Shown: positions 46,565 to 54,249 of the stretch, piece by piece
How the letters are laid out: every line of letters starts with the position of its first letter
Numbering within the stretch: the stretch's first letter is position 1
Position numbers and translations under genes: made by a program
Notes under the pieces: generated by a model
What the model was told of the DNA's origin: nothing
Database searches by the model: none
Seen by the model: the letters and a program-made list of their open reading frames with translations, nothing else
Source: Candidatus Finniella inopinata
Lineage (GTDB): Bacteria > Pseudomonadota > Alphaproteobacteria > Holosporales > Holosporaceae
DNA: 64,000 bases
Direction: 5' to 3'
Assembly: GCA_945888455.1 (NCBI GenBank)
Contig: CAMCZV010000004.1
Coordinates: 83,551-147,550 of the forward strand

Positions 46565-47230
46565 ATGACAAAATTATCAGAAACAGCATTAACAAAATGT
46601 CAGCTTATCATTCAGGCGATAAAGGACCATCCTTTTAATAAAGAGCTGGCAAATGGATCGCTTAATATAGAAAAATTTGCCTATTACATAGAGCAAGATA
46701 CTGTTTATTTAAGAGATTTTGCAAGAAGCCTTGCTGTTATTGCCTCAAAAGCACCCCTTAAATTTGTAAAAGATTTCCTATCATTCTCAGATGGGGCATT
46801 AATAGCAGAGCAAGAAGTTGTGCATAGCTTTTTTCGTCACACGTTTAATCTTCAAGAAACAGGAAAACTAACGCCCGCAACACTTTCTTACACAAGCTAT
46901 CTTTTACAAGTAAGCAGCATGGCACCAGTAGAAATTGCAATCGCCTCTGTTTTGCCGTGTTTTTGGGTTTATAAAATCGTAGGACAGTCTATTGCTCAAA
47001 ACACTAATATAGAATCTCAAAATACTTATAAAAAATGGATTGAAACTTATTCTGGCAAAGAATTTAGCGATAGTGTGGAAAGAGCGATCGCTATTTTTGA
47101 TGAAGTAGCGTTGTCCGCATCAGACGAAGTTCGGGATTTAATGCTAGATGCATTTTATAAAAGTACTGTTTTAGAATGGCATTTCTGGAACGATTCATAT
47201 AATCAAGTGGTTTTTGACGCATTTGTTTAG
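46565..47230 (+). CDS. tenA: Thiaminase II / aminopyrimidine aminohydrolase TenA
   Basis: TenA hydrolyses aminomethyl-aminopyrimidine, a thiamine breakdown product, to HMP, feeding ThiD. The 221-residue all-helical protein has DHPFNKELANGSL, FAYYIEQDTVYLRDF and the catalytic cysteine in VLPCFWVYKIVG, and ends with LEWHFWNDSY. It is the last gene of the operon, 23 bases after thiD with GAGG before the ATG. Its presence marks the operon as salvage of degraded thiamine, not de novo synthesis. Confidence 0.94.
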   Translation: MTKLSETALTKCQLIIQAIKDHPFNKELANGSLNIEKFAYYIEQDTVYLRDFARSLAVIASKAPLKFVKDFLSFSDGALIAEQEVVHSFFRHTFNLQETGKLTPATLSYTSYLLQVSSMAPVEIAIASVLPCFWVYKIVGQSIAQNTNIESQNTYKKWIETYSGKEFSDSVERAIAIFDEVALSASDEVRDLMLDAFYKSTVLEWHFWNDSYNQVVFDAFV

Positions 47231-47365
47231 GAATCATCCACATTATACAAAATCTTTTTAGCTAGCTTATCGAGAGCATGGGCCTCTCCAGCAATGCTCA
47301 ATCTAGTTGATTCTACTGCAGTATTACCATTTAATGTCGCGCATATTAGTCTTTATCAGTTTTAA
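47227..47365 (-). pseudogene. Possible 3' remnant of an unknown gene
   Basis: On the minus strand about 43 codons are open up to a TAA that overlaps the tenA stop. The encoded tail (ESTRLSIAGEAHALDKLAKK in its middle) has a plausible helical, coding-like composition. There is no start codon and a stop lies just before it, so it may be the end of a lost gene or chance. I do not recognise a family. Confidence 0.25.
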
Positions 47366-47398
47366 TGATTGATATAAAGCTCTTTAGATTGATACGAC

Positions 47399-47427
47399 TT
47401 GACTTTGGGATTAATGTTTGTTATGCT
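47399..47427 (+). promoter_or_regulatory. Promoter of hipBA
   Basis: TTGACT at 47399-47404, a 17-base spacer and TATGCT at 47422-47427, about 50 bases before the hipB start. Confidence 0.6.
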
Positions 47428-47450
47428 AGTCATTAATCATATTTGTGACT
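47428..47450. promoter_or_regulatory. Candidate HipB operator
   Basis: AGTCA and TGACT form an inverted repeat separated by 13 bases, directly after the -10 box. HipB antitoxins usually repress their own operon from palindromes here. The assignment rests on position and symmetry only. Confidence 0.35.
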
Positions 47451-47475
47451 GCTATAAAACACTTAAGAGAAGACT

Positions 47476-47802
47476 ATGACAAACTTACCCATCCCTGTAA
47501 TAAGCGCTTTGCGAAAATTAGGGCAGGATATCAATGATGCAAGGCGTCGCAGGCGTATCACCGCCCAGCTTATGGCTCAGCGCGCTGGCTTATCGAGGTC
47601 CACTATTGGAAAAATTGAAAAGGGAGATCCAACTACCTCTATGGGTAGTTACGGCGCAGTACTATTTGTTCTGGGGATGGAAAAACGCCTGAGCGATTTA
47701 GTCGATAGCATGCATGACCTTGTTGGACGAAGGCTTGAGGATGAAAATTTACCCCAAAGAGTTCGTATCCCTCAGAAAATGAATGAGAAAAGCGATGAGT
47801 AA
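47476..47802 (+). CDS. hipB: HipB-type XRE antitoxin
   Basis: A 108-residue helix-turn-helix protein of the XRE family: the core LMAQRAGLSRSTIGKIEKGD is about residues 34-53. In type II toxin-antitoxin modules such a protein binds HipA and represses the operon. Ribosome site AAGAGAAG precedes the ATG. Its stop overlaps the hipA start by eight bases (ATGAGTAA). Confidence 0.88.
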   Translation: MTNLPIPVISALRKLGQDINDARRRRRITAQLMAQRAGLSRSTIGKIEKGDPTTSMGSYGAVLFVLGMEKRLSDLVDSMHDLVGRRLEDENLPQRVRIPQKMNEKSDE

Positions 47803-49054
47803 CAAAGAAGTTATTGTCTGGGTTTCTTTAGGGGCAGAAGATATCCGCGTTGGAAAACTATGGTTTCATGTGAAGGGTCATAAAGAAAGCGCTTCCTTTG
47901 AATATGATAAAAAATGGCTTGATCATTCTGAAAGATTTGCACTTGAGCCAGCTTTAAAACTGACAGAAGGTGGGTTTCATACAGGTCAGAACTTAAGCTT
48001 ATTTGGTGGATTTGGCGACTCTGCTCCAGATTGCTGGGGGCGTGTGCTAATGCGACGTTTTGAGGCGGTCAAGGCAAAAGAGCAAAATCGGCTACCCACA
48101 ACTCTTTTTGAGATTGATTACTTGCTTGGAGTTAATGATGAAGCGCGCCAGGGAGCACTACGTTTTTCTGCTCTGCCAGATGAAAATATATTTCTATCCC
48201 CGAAGGAAAAGATCAGCATTCCACCGCTTGTTGATTTGCCCAAGCTACTATCAGCCACAGAGAGGTTTATCGCTGACCATGAAAGCACTGAAGATTTAAG
48301 GCTCTTACTTGCGCCAGGTTCATCACTTGGTGGTGCGCGTCCAAAAGCATCGATTAGAGATTTTGATGGTAGTCTTGCGATTGCTAAATTCCCAAGAAAA
48401 GATGATGAGTTTAATATCGTAGTTTGGGAGGCGGTAACATCAACTTTAGCGGAAAATGCTGGAATAAGAGTACCAAAGCATCGCCTAGAAACTATTCTCG
48501 GAAAATCTGTTCTCATCATTAAAAGATTTGATCGTGATGGTGGTAACCGCATCCCTTTTCTTTCAGCGATGAGCATGCTAGGTGCCCATGATAACGAACA
48601 ACACAGCTACCTTGAGATGGCTTATGCTTTAGCTCAAAATGGAGCTTCCCCAGAAGAAGACATGAAGGAGTTATGGCGACGCATTGTGTTTACCATTATG
48701 GTTTCAAACACCGACGATCATTTGCGCAATCACGGATTTGTTTACGAACGATATAAGGGCTGGAGATTGTCTCCTGCTTATGACATAAACCCAACACCAC
48801 TTGAAATAGCGCCGCATATTCTTACAACATCTATCGATTTTAATGACAATACTGCCTCATTAGAGACAGCTATGCGTGTTGCTAAAGAATTTCGCTTAAA
48901 GAAGGAGGAGGCATTGCTTATCATTAAAGAAGTGGTATGCAGTGTAAAACAATGGCGTCAGGTGGCAGCAAAGTTTGGTTTATCAAAACAAGAATGTGAC
49001 AGGATGTCGAGTGCTTTTGTATATGAAAAAAGTGACGAAATTTATCACAAATAG
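47783..49054 (+). CDS. hipA: HipA-family serine/threonine kinase toxin
   Basis: HipA kinases phosphorylate translation factors (in E. coli, glutamyl-tRNA synthetase) and cause growth arrest when not bound by HipB. The 423-residue protein has the HipA N-terminal couple domain, the ATP/activation segment SSLGGARPKAS near residue 178, the catalytic NTDDHLRNHGF near 308 and DINPTP as the metal-binding DFG-like site. All key residues are present. ATG at 47795 inside the hipB stop is the likelier start; 47783 is also in frame. It is the last gene before the right repeat of the island and may stabilise it. Confidence 0.93.
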   Translation: MRKAMSNKEVIVWVSLGAEDIRVGKLWFHVKGHKESASFEYDKKWLDHSERFALEPALKLTEGGFHTGQNLSLFGGFGDSAPDCWGRVLMRRFEAVKAKEQNRLPTTLFEIDYLLGVNDEARQGALRFSALPDENIFLSPKEKISIPPLVDLPKLLSATERFIADHESTEDLRLLLAPGSSLGGARPKASIRDFDGSLAIAKFPRKDDEFNIVVWEAVTSTLAENAGIRVPKHRLETILGKSVLIIKRFDRDGGNRIPFLSAMSMLGAHDNEQHSYLEMAYALAQNGASPEEDMKELWRRIVFTIMVSNTDDHLRNHGFVYERYKGWRLSPAYDINPTPLEIAPHILTTSIDFNDNTASLETAMRVAKEFRLKKEEALLIIKEVVCSVKQWRQVAAKFGLSKQECDRMSSAFVYEKSDEIYHK

Positions 49055-49231
49055 GTCATGGCATGTACTTGAAATCACGAAAATAGAGATCTTATGGACA
49101 CGTTAATCTTTTGCAGAGAATTCAAAATGGTTCATTTGACACTCTCTAGGTACGCATCTAGAATCGCTTCAGAGATTAAAAACATGACTATACCACCCCA
49201 GTTTGGAGTTGGTTAGGTTGGGGTAAACTGA

Positions 49232-49248
49232 TCTCCGCCAGATTTTTT
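49232..49248 (+). repeat. attR-like direct repeat
   Basis: TCTCCGCCAGATTTTTT, identical to the tRNA-Ser 3' end and its next eight bases at 40082-40098. The bases before it are not tRNA-like, so this is a partial copy left at the far end of the insertion. Confidence 0.75.
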
Positions 49249-49344
49249 CACGATTATATATAATGAGGGATAAAAAACCCGAGCAGAGGGTTCGATCATC
49301 GTGCCGGGGTGCATGATGACGATGCGAAGCAACCCGCAGGGTGA

Positions 49345-49365
49345 ACAATCGTTTCAGGCGATTGT
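49345..49365. other. Hairpin before the minisatellite
   Basis: ACAATCG and CGATTGT pair perfectly around a seven-base loop. It is followed by AATCCCTCTCTCTC, which resembles the T-stem and acceptor end of tRNA-Ser and may be a second degraded copy of the tRNA end. Confidence 0.5.
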
Positions 49366-49389
49366 GAATCAATCCCTCTCTCTCTGCCC

Positions 49390-49645
49390 CGAGACCTTGC
49401 TCGTTCCTACCCCCGAGACCTTGCTCGTTCTTACCCCCGAGACCTTGCTCGTTCCTACCCCCGAGACCTTGCTCGTTCCTACCCCCGAGACCTTGCTCGT
49501 TCTTACCCCCGAGACCTTGCTCGTTCTTACCCCCGAGACCTTGCTCGTTCTTACCCCCGAGACCTTGCTCGTTCTTACCCCCGAGACCTTGCTCGTTCCT
49601 ACCCCCGAGACCTTGCTCGTTCTTACCCCCGAGACCTTGCTCGTT
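49390..49645. repeat. 24-base minisatellite, eleven copies
   Basis: The unit begins CGAGACCTTGCTCGTT and ends in C/T-TACCCC. Ten full copies and a partial eleventh are present. Copies are identical except for one C/T position, which reads C,T,C,C,T,T,T,T,C,T along the array. Each unit holds CGAG and CTCG six bases apart, able to form a small stem. There are no unique spacers, so this is not a CRISPR array. The uniformity points to recent expansion or continuing unequal exchange. Confidence 0.95.
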
Positions 49646-49888
49646 ATTTACCAGATTACCTACGATTTTATTGACAGGGATGAAAAACCCGAGATACGCG
49701 TGAAACAACCAGAGGGTTTGAACATGCGCAGCAACCCGGGGTGAGGATGCGTTAAGCACAATCCAAGGACCCTTTTGGGCTGTGGGGTGATGTTTGGACG
49801 CACCAAAAAGGGGTGCGTTTTAATGTATTATTGACAAAAATCTAAAAAATGTTTATAAATTTTCCATATACATAAATAAAAAATCTAG

Positions 49889-51415
49889 ATGCATAAAAAT
49901 CTAATCGCAGCCATCGGGGTGCTGAGCATGCTTTCAATCAGCATTTCTGCTGGTCCAAACACCAAAAAGAGTTTGTCCGTAACACCTAACAATCAAGGCA
50001 TAAAGAAGGGTGTAGCAGGTGGTTCGGAAAACTCTGGTCAGGAAAACACAGACTTTGTTCCACCGGCTGCGGCTGTATCAGCTGGGGTTTTTGATTTTGA
50101 AAAGATTCATGATTATAAAATAGATTATGGTCAACACAAAGGAAAAGTTGCGCCCATATATGGGTTGCGTGTTCGAATTGAAGAAGACAGTGGGGAAGAA
50201 CTTAAAAAAATGATTAGCCTGCCCAAGAAAGAAATGGCCGATATCCATAAGCTACCTAAAAAAGAAAAGAAAAAAAAGATAGCCAAATTTTATAAAAATC
50301 TTTGCGAACAAGTTCATGAAAATCCAAAATTGCGTAATTTGTTATATAAACAACTTGAAAATGATTCATCTATTTTTTATAACATAAAAAACTTATGCGA
50401 CCCAAAGTGTTTTGACAGGGATTCAGCAAATGGTTTTATAACGGGATTTTATATTCCTGGTGCAAATCAAAATATAGACCCAATTGTTCTAATTCATGGT
50501 GGACCTGGCGGAAATGCTGTGGCTATGTTGGATGTGGCTGCAAAATTATCCGCAGAAACAGGACGCAGTGTTCTGGCATACACCCAGAGGGGGTGCGAAG
50601 GGTCTGGGGTGTCCTTTGATCGTGGAAAGGACACTTTTGATCAATCATCGCAAGATCTGGACAAGATCATTGACGTAACTTTGGCATTATCGGGTAAAAA
50701 ACGGGTTGCTCTTGTTGGTCATTCTTTTGGTCCACTGATCCAGAATCATTATTTATCCCATAACGATGAAAAGAAAAAGGTTTCAGCCAGTATTAATGTG
50801 GCGCCAGGACCCGTGGACATAGAAGGTCGAATTATATCGATAATAAAAAGAAAGGAATCCGTAATAAAGTTACAGAATAAATTAAACAAGGAAAAAAACC
50901 CAATAACCTATGAATATATGAAGGGAAACGCTGAACTCACTCAATTTTATGATTGGGATAAAGCAAAAAATTCTTTACAAGAATTCTTAAAAAATGATTC
51001 TATTTGTTTAACCAATCAAAAAGCATCTCGTTTTCAAACATCTATGGCTGTTGGTTTTGATAATAACTGGAATTTAGAGATGGATTTTATTAAAAAAATG
51101 AAGAAAGATGAATGTTATGAACAAGGTTTAAAAAAGATCACAGTTCCTACATTAATTGTGCATGGTGAAGGAGACAGCATACCACTGACCAGTTCGGAAA
51201 AGTTGGAAAAATTGATACCAACTTCGGAATTACATGTGATGAAAGATGCTGCCCATAGTATGTTTGATGAAAAACCAGAGGAATTTTATCCACTGGTTAA
51301 GAATTTCCTGGATCGGGTGGATGCAGGCAAAAAAATAGGAACGGGAAAGATCAAAGATCTGGAATCGGTGGGTAAAAAAGTTCGCATTCCCCAGGATACC
51401 GTTCCTGCTGCATAA
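49889..51415 (+). CDS. Exported alpha/beta hydrolase (prolyl-aminopeptidase-like)
   Basis: A 508-residue protein with a signal peptide (MHKNLIAAIGVLSMLSISISA). The catalytic fold occupies about residues 185-490: HGGPGG (oxyanion hole) near 202, nucleophile elbow GHSFG near 276, the acid in HGEGDSIP and the histidine in DAAHSMF near 453. HGGPGG is typical of the proline iminopeptidase/S33 group. An unusual Lys-rich helical segment (about 105-165) precedes the core. It probably acts in the periplasm or outside the cell; substrate unknown. A terminator follows. Confidence 0.82.
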   Translation: MHKNLIAAIGVLSMLSISISAGPNTKKSLSVTPNNQGIKKGVAGGSENSGQENTDFVPPAAAVSAGVFDFEKIHDYKIDYGQHKGKVAPIYGLRVRIEEDSGEELKKMISLPKKEMADIHKLPKKEKKKKIAKFYKNLCEQVHENPKLRNLLYKQLENDSSIFYNIKNLCDPKCFDRDSANGFITGFYIPGANQNIDPIVLIHGGPGGNAVAMLDVAAKLSAETGRSVLAYTQRGCEGSGVSFDRGKDTFDQSSQDLDKIIDVTLALSGKKRVALVGHSFGPLIQNHYLSHNDEKKKVSASINVAPGPVDIEGRIISIIKRKESVIKLQNKLNKEKNPITYEYMKGNAELTQFYDWDKAKNSLQEFLKNDSICLTNQKASRFQTSMAVGFDNNWNLEMDFIKKMKKDECYEQGLKKITVPTLIVHGEGDSIPLTSSEKLEKLIPTSELHVMKDAAHSMFDEKPEEFYPLVKNFLDRVDAGKKIGTGKIKDLESVGKKVRIPQDTVPAA

Positions 51416-51481
51416 TGAGAGGGACTGTGGAGGCGAATAATCCTCCATTTGGGTGGTCTGCAAGAAGCTTGAAACGTCAAA

Positions 51482-51511
51482 AAAAGGTCATGCGATTGGG
51501 TATGGCCTTTT
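51482..51511 (+). terminator. Terminator after the hydrolase gene
   Basis: AAAAGGTCAT pairs with ATGGCCTTTT (one G-U pair) around a ten-base loop, with the T-run forming the 3' arm end. Confidence 0.7.
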
Positions 51512-51577
51512 GATGGGCCTGATTATGGTGTATCCTGGGGTATACAACGATATATTTTGAACATTGTGTTTTTAAAC

Positions 51578-52555
51578 ATGCCATTTTTGCATCGCTTTGC
51601 GCACCAAAAACAGAAAAAAGTGCTTTTTTTCATTGCTGCGCTGGCTCTATTGGCGGTGATGACGGCCATTGTTTACAAAAGCGGCGTTAAAAAACCCGAT
51701 ATTTGGGTTGGCTTTGTGGGCACCAGCAAAGATGATCCCGATGTGGTGACGTTACATCGCGCGCTGGCATTGAAAAAGGTTCACGGCATCATTTTATTTG
51801 GTCGAAATATCGTAAGCCCGGATCAGGTTCGATCTCTTGTTTCTTTTTTAACCCAAAACAATCGCCATATTCCGGTGGCCATTGATCAGGAAGGCGGAAC
51901 AGTCAGGCGTTTAGAAGAGAACAAGGGGTTTGTTGCCTGTGGTGCGATGCCGGCTGCGGCCGATTATCAAGGAAATGCGCTGGACATTTCAACCATTCAC
52001 GAAGCAGCGGCCAAAGAAATGAAAGATGTGGGCATTACTGTGGTTTTTGGCCCCGTTGCGGATACCAATATCAACCCCCATTGTCCGGTTATTGGAGCAC
52101 GAGATAGATCATTTTCTGACCAGCCGAATCAGGTCATTCATTGCTGTAACGCGGTTATTGCTGCTTATGAAAAATACGGATTGATGGCGTGTTTAAAGCA
52201 TGTGCCCGGACATGGGAGCTCTGTTGTAGATTCTCACAAAGGATTAACCGATGTGACATCCACGTGGAGCAAGCAAGAATTGGAACCCTTTGTACAGTGT
52301 TTCAAGGCGCATCCAAAGACAGCCATGATGATGTCGCACGTGATTTTGCGCACGCAAGACCCGCAATTTCCAGCCAGCATGTCTAAGAAAATCGTTGATT
52401 TCTTGCACAATCAGCTGCGGCAGTCTGGGGTTTCACAAAAGCCTCTATTGATCAGTGATGCCTATGATATGAAGGCCATCTGTGATTTTTATACCCCCAG
52501 ACAATTTTTGAATCAATGTGGTGCAGCGGGCCTTGATGTGGTATTGTGCAAATGA
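51578..52555 (+). CDS. Membrane-anchored NagZ-like glycoside hydrolase family 3
   Basis: A GH3 beta-N-acetylhexosaminidase-like protein, probably acting on peptidoglycan fragments. An N-terminal membrane anchor (residues about 15-35, VLFFIAALALLAVMTAIVY) precedes the barrel, whereas classic NagZ is cytosolic. NagZ motifs are IDQEGGTVRRL, CLKHVPGHGSSVVDSHKG (with the D-x-H general acid/base loop) and LISDAYDMKAI, where the nucleophile Asp of SDDL/M should lie. Start at ATG 51578; an upstream TTG at 51557 is possible. The frame stops right after GLDVVLCK, and the +1 frame continues with coding-like residues to 52619, so a 3' frameshift is possible. Confidence 0.85.
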   Translation: MPFLHRFAHQKQKKVLFFIAALALLAVMTAIVYKSGVKKPDIWVGFVGTSKDDPDVVTLHRALALKKVHGIILFGRNIVSPDQVRSLVSFLTQNNRHIPVAIDQEGGTVRRLEENKGFVACGAMPAAADYQGNALDISTIHEAAAKEMKDVGITVVFGPVADTNINPHCPVIGARDRSFSDQPNQVIHCCNAVIAAYEKYGLMACLKHVPGHGSSVVDSHKGLTDVTSTWSKQELEPFVQCFKAHPKTAMMMSHVILRTQDPQFPASMSKKIVDFLHNQLRQSGVSQKPLLISDAYDMKAICDFYTPRQFLNQCGAAGLDVVLCK

Positions 52556-53035
52556 ATTTACCGCCAAATACCCATCGTTGTCTGATTTTTTAAAGAAAGA
52601 GTTGGACATCGTGGTCTGATTGGCAAAAAGGGATGCAAAGAGCATGCAAAGAGGATGAACGCAAGGGTCGTTTTCACCAAAAGTGTGAGGCTTGCTTTTC
52701 AATGATTTGTGATTGGGGAAAATTGCTCGTGATATTGCCCAGAAAAACTTCGCGCCACATCTGTTGATTGGATTTCAGATGGGCACTTTTGATCTTTTGA
52801 TCAACTTTTGATCAACCATTAAAGACAGAAGGGAAAAAATAGGAATAATGGATAAGCGTATGTACCAAAAGTATGGGCTTATAGCCCCCAAAGGGTATGT
52901 CCTGCACGAATCAAGAGGAACAATAAGCGCAGAAGAAGGGGGGGCAGAGGCCGGGGCAAAAGGAAAGGGAGTGAGGATCAGGGGATGGGAGAGGCAGCAG
53001 GGGATGGGTAGCAAGGGAGAAAAACCGAGATCCAA
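52556..53035. other. 480-base gap with no supported gene
   Basis: The first 64 bases are open in another frame and may be the shifted end of the NagZ-like gene (NEFTAKYPSLSDFLKKEL). Around 52788-52817 TTTTGATCA is repeated three times. A 68-codon frame at 52848-53054 is Gly/Lys-rich without a family or ribosome site and is not called. Confidence 0.45.
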
Positions 53036-53452
53036 TTATCCACGCAACATCTGATGCTCTCGTCGCTCTGTATCCAAAACTTGGAATAGGTCTGTGGTAC
53101 CAGCAACCGAATTAATCACAGGAAAAGCCACAAGAAAGGGTTTTACGGCTTTGGAAAAGATGGCTCTGGCTGCAAGCAATCTCTTTTTCTCTGCTAGAGG
53201 CAACCTTCTCAATTCTGCCAACCGGTGATTAACCGCAAACAGAAACAGGGATTGGGTATACCCAAATCGTAATATTTGTTGTAAAAATGCATTGTTCGGG
53301 ACAGCAACGATGCGCTGGAAAATAAAGTCCAATGGGGTTAACAGCGTATTCAAGTGGGAATCATCATTTTTATGAGGCGCGCAACGGAAACAGCTAAAAA
53401 TGGACAAAAAAACTGTGAGTAAAAAAATGTAAAAAAAAGCAAAGCGGTTCAT
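53036..53452 (-). CDS. Small exported protein of unknown function
   Basis: Not recognised. From ATG at 53452 it encodes about 138 residues with a hydrophobic N-terminal segment (FAFFYIFLLTVFLSIFSCF) followed by C-x-C-A, so it may be a lipoprotein or membrane-anchored. The rest looks helical, with LAEKKRLLAARAIFSKA. Longer starts up to 53542 would overlap sodB. AAGGG lies 12 bases before the ATG. It is on the same strand as sodB and 61 bases after it. Confidence 0.5.
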   Translation of the reverse strand: MNRFAFFYIFLLTVFLSIFSCFRCAPHKNDDSHLNTLLTPLDFIFQRIVAVPNNAFLQQILRFGYTQSLFLFAVNHRLAELRRLPLAEKKRLLAARAIFSKAVKPFLVAFPVINSVAGTTDLFQVLDTERREHQMLRG

Positions 53453-53513
53453 TGTATAAAAAACCCTTGTCAGGAGTTGTTTCTGTAACAAAAATAGACC
53501 CCGAAACATTTCA

Positions 53514-54131
53514 CTATGCAGCATTAAACTGCTGTTCTGCAAAAGACCAATTCATAATGTTTTTTAACACAGATTCCACATGATCTTTACGGCGATTTTT
53601 ATAATCCAGATAATAGGCATGCTCCCATACGTCAACAATCAACAGGGGATGATCTGCGGAATTTAACCACACGGGGTCTGCATTACCCGTTTTTCTGATG
53701 GCAATCTGATTGTTTTCTGTACGAACCAACCACGCCCAACCACTGCCAAATTGTGATGTTGCCGCAGTCAGCAGATCCATTTCAACCTTTTGAAATCCAC
53801 CAAAAGCTGTGATGGCATCAAAAAACGCACCTTTTGTGGGGTGTTGTGACGTTGCGGTGGGGCAAAGACTTTTCCAATAAAAATTATGGTTCCATATCTG
53901 AGCGGCATTGTTGTAAATACGCCGATCTGGGTTTGCATGGCTGTGAATGATTAGATCTTGCAAGGATTTGTTTTTTTGCTCTTTAACTGAAATCAGGTCC
54001 AAAAGTGCCGTTTCATAGCCCTTGTGATGCTTTTGATAATGAACATCGATGGTTTCTTTTGAAATGTAAGGTGCCAGATCATCCGCTTGAAAGGGCAAAT
54101 CAATAACGTAATGATTGGTTCGAATAGACAT
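53514..54131 (-). CDS. sodB: Superoxide dismutase, Fe/Mn family
   Basis: Converts superoxide to oxygen and peroxide. The four metal ligands are readable: His in VHYQKHHKGY, His in IWNHNFYW, and Asp and His in DVWEHAYYLDYKNRR. The 205-residue length and the single polypeptide are normal. AFGGFQKVEMDL and QFGSGWAWL fit the iron-type group, but metal choice cannot be fixed from sequence. Confidence 0.96.
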   Translation of the reverse strand: MSIRTNHYVIDLPFQADDLAPYISKETIDVHYQKHHKGYETALLDLISVKEQKNKSLQDLIIHSHANPDRRIYNNAAQIWNHNFYWKSLCPTATSQHPTKGAFFDAITAFGGFQKVEMDLLTAATSQFGSGWAWLVRTENNQIAIRKTGNADPVWLNSADHPLLIVDVWEHAYYLDYKNRRKDHVESVLKNIMNWSFAEQQFNAA

Positions 54132-54249
54132 GAGAAAAAATTTTCATTTTGTATCCTTTAATGCTAAGTCTTTTTTTGCTTAAAATCAAGGGCTTATCTG
54201 TTGCTTTGACTTGCTTGCGAGCAGAAAGGATTGGGGATCATGGATTTCG

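Larger units (their letters stand above)
40082..49248. mobile_element. Putative tRNA-Ser genomic island (thiamine salvage, HipBA, APH/GNAT)
   Basis: The 9.15-kb interval is bounded by a 17-base direct repeat derived from the tRNA-Ser(GGA) 3' end. All its intact genes lie on the plus strand: APH(9)-like kinase, kinase-GNAT fusion, two truncated genes, a riboswitch-controlled thiamine operon and hipBA. Gene starts and stops overlap by a few bases throughout, and by eye the DNA is more AT-rich than the flanks. No integrase, excisionase or transposase gene is visible, so if this is an island it is either immobile or depends on a recombinase encoded elsewhere. Confidence 0.65.
49055..49888. other. 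834-base gap: attR-like repeat, hairpin and minisatellite, no gene
   Basis: After hipA there are about 180 bases of island sequence, the attR-like repeat (49232-49248), a hairpin and the 24-base repeat array. Open frames cross the array on both strands (49301-49744 plus, 49169-49759 minus), but they arise from the repeat period being a multiple of three and have no start signals or known domains. Sequences before and after the array are related: AAAAAACCCGAG with CAGAGGGTT on the left, GAAAAACCCGAG with CAGAGGGTT on the right, and GCAACCC-[AG] plus GGGTGA motifs on both sides. Confidence 0.7.

Noticed and set aside
49390..49645. CRISPR array
   Set aside because: The units are contiguous 24-base copies with no unique spacers, and no cas genes are nearby.
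49169..49759. Protein-coding genes across the minisatellite on either strand
   Set aside because: Both strands are open only because the period is a multiple of three; neither frame has a convincing start, signal or flanking domain.
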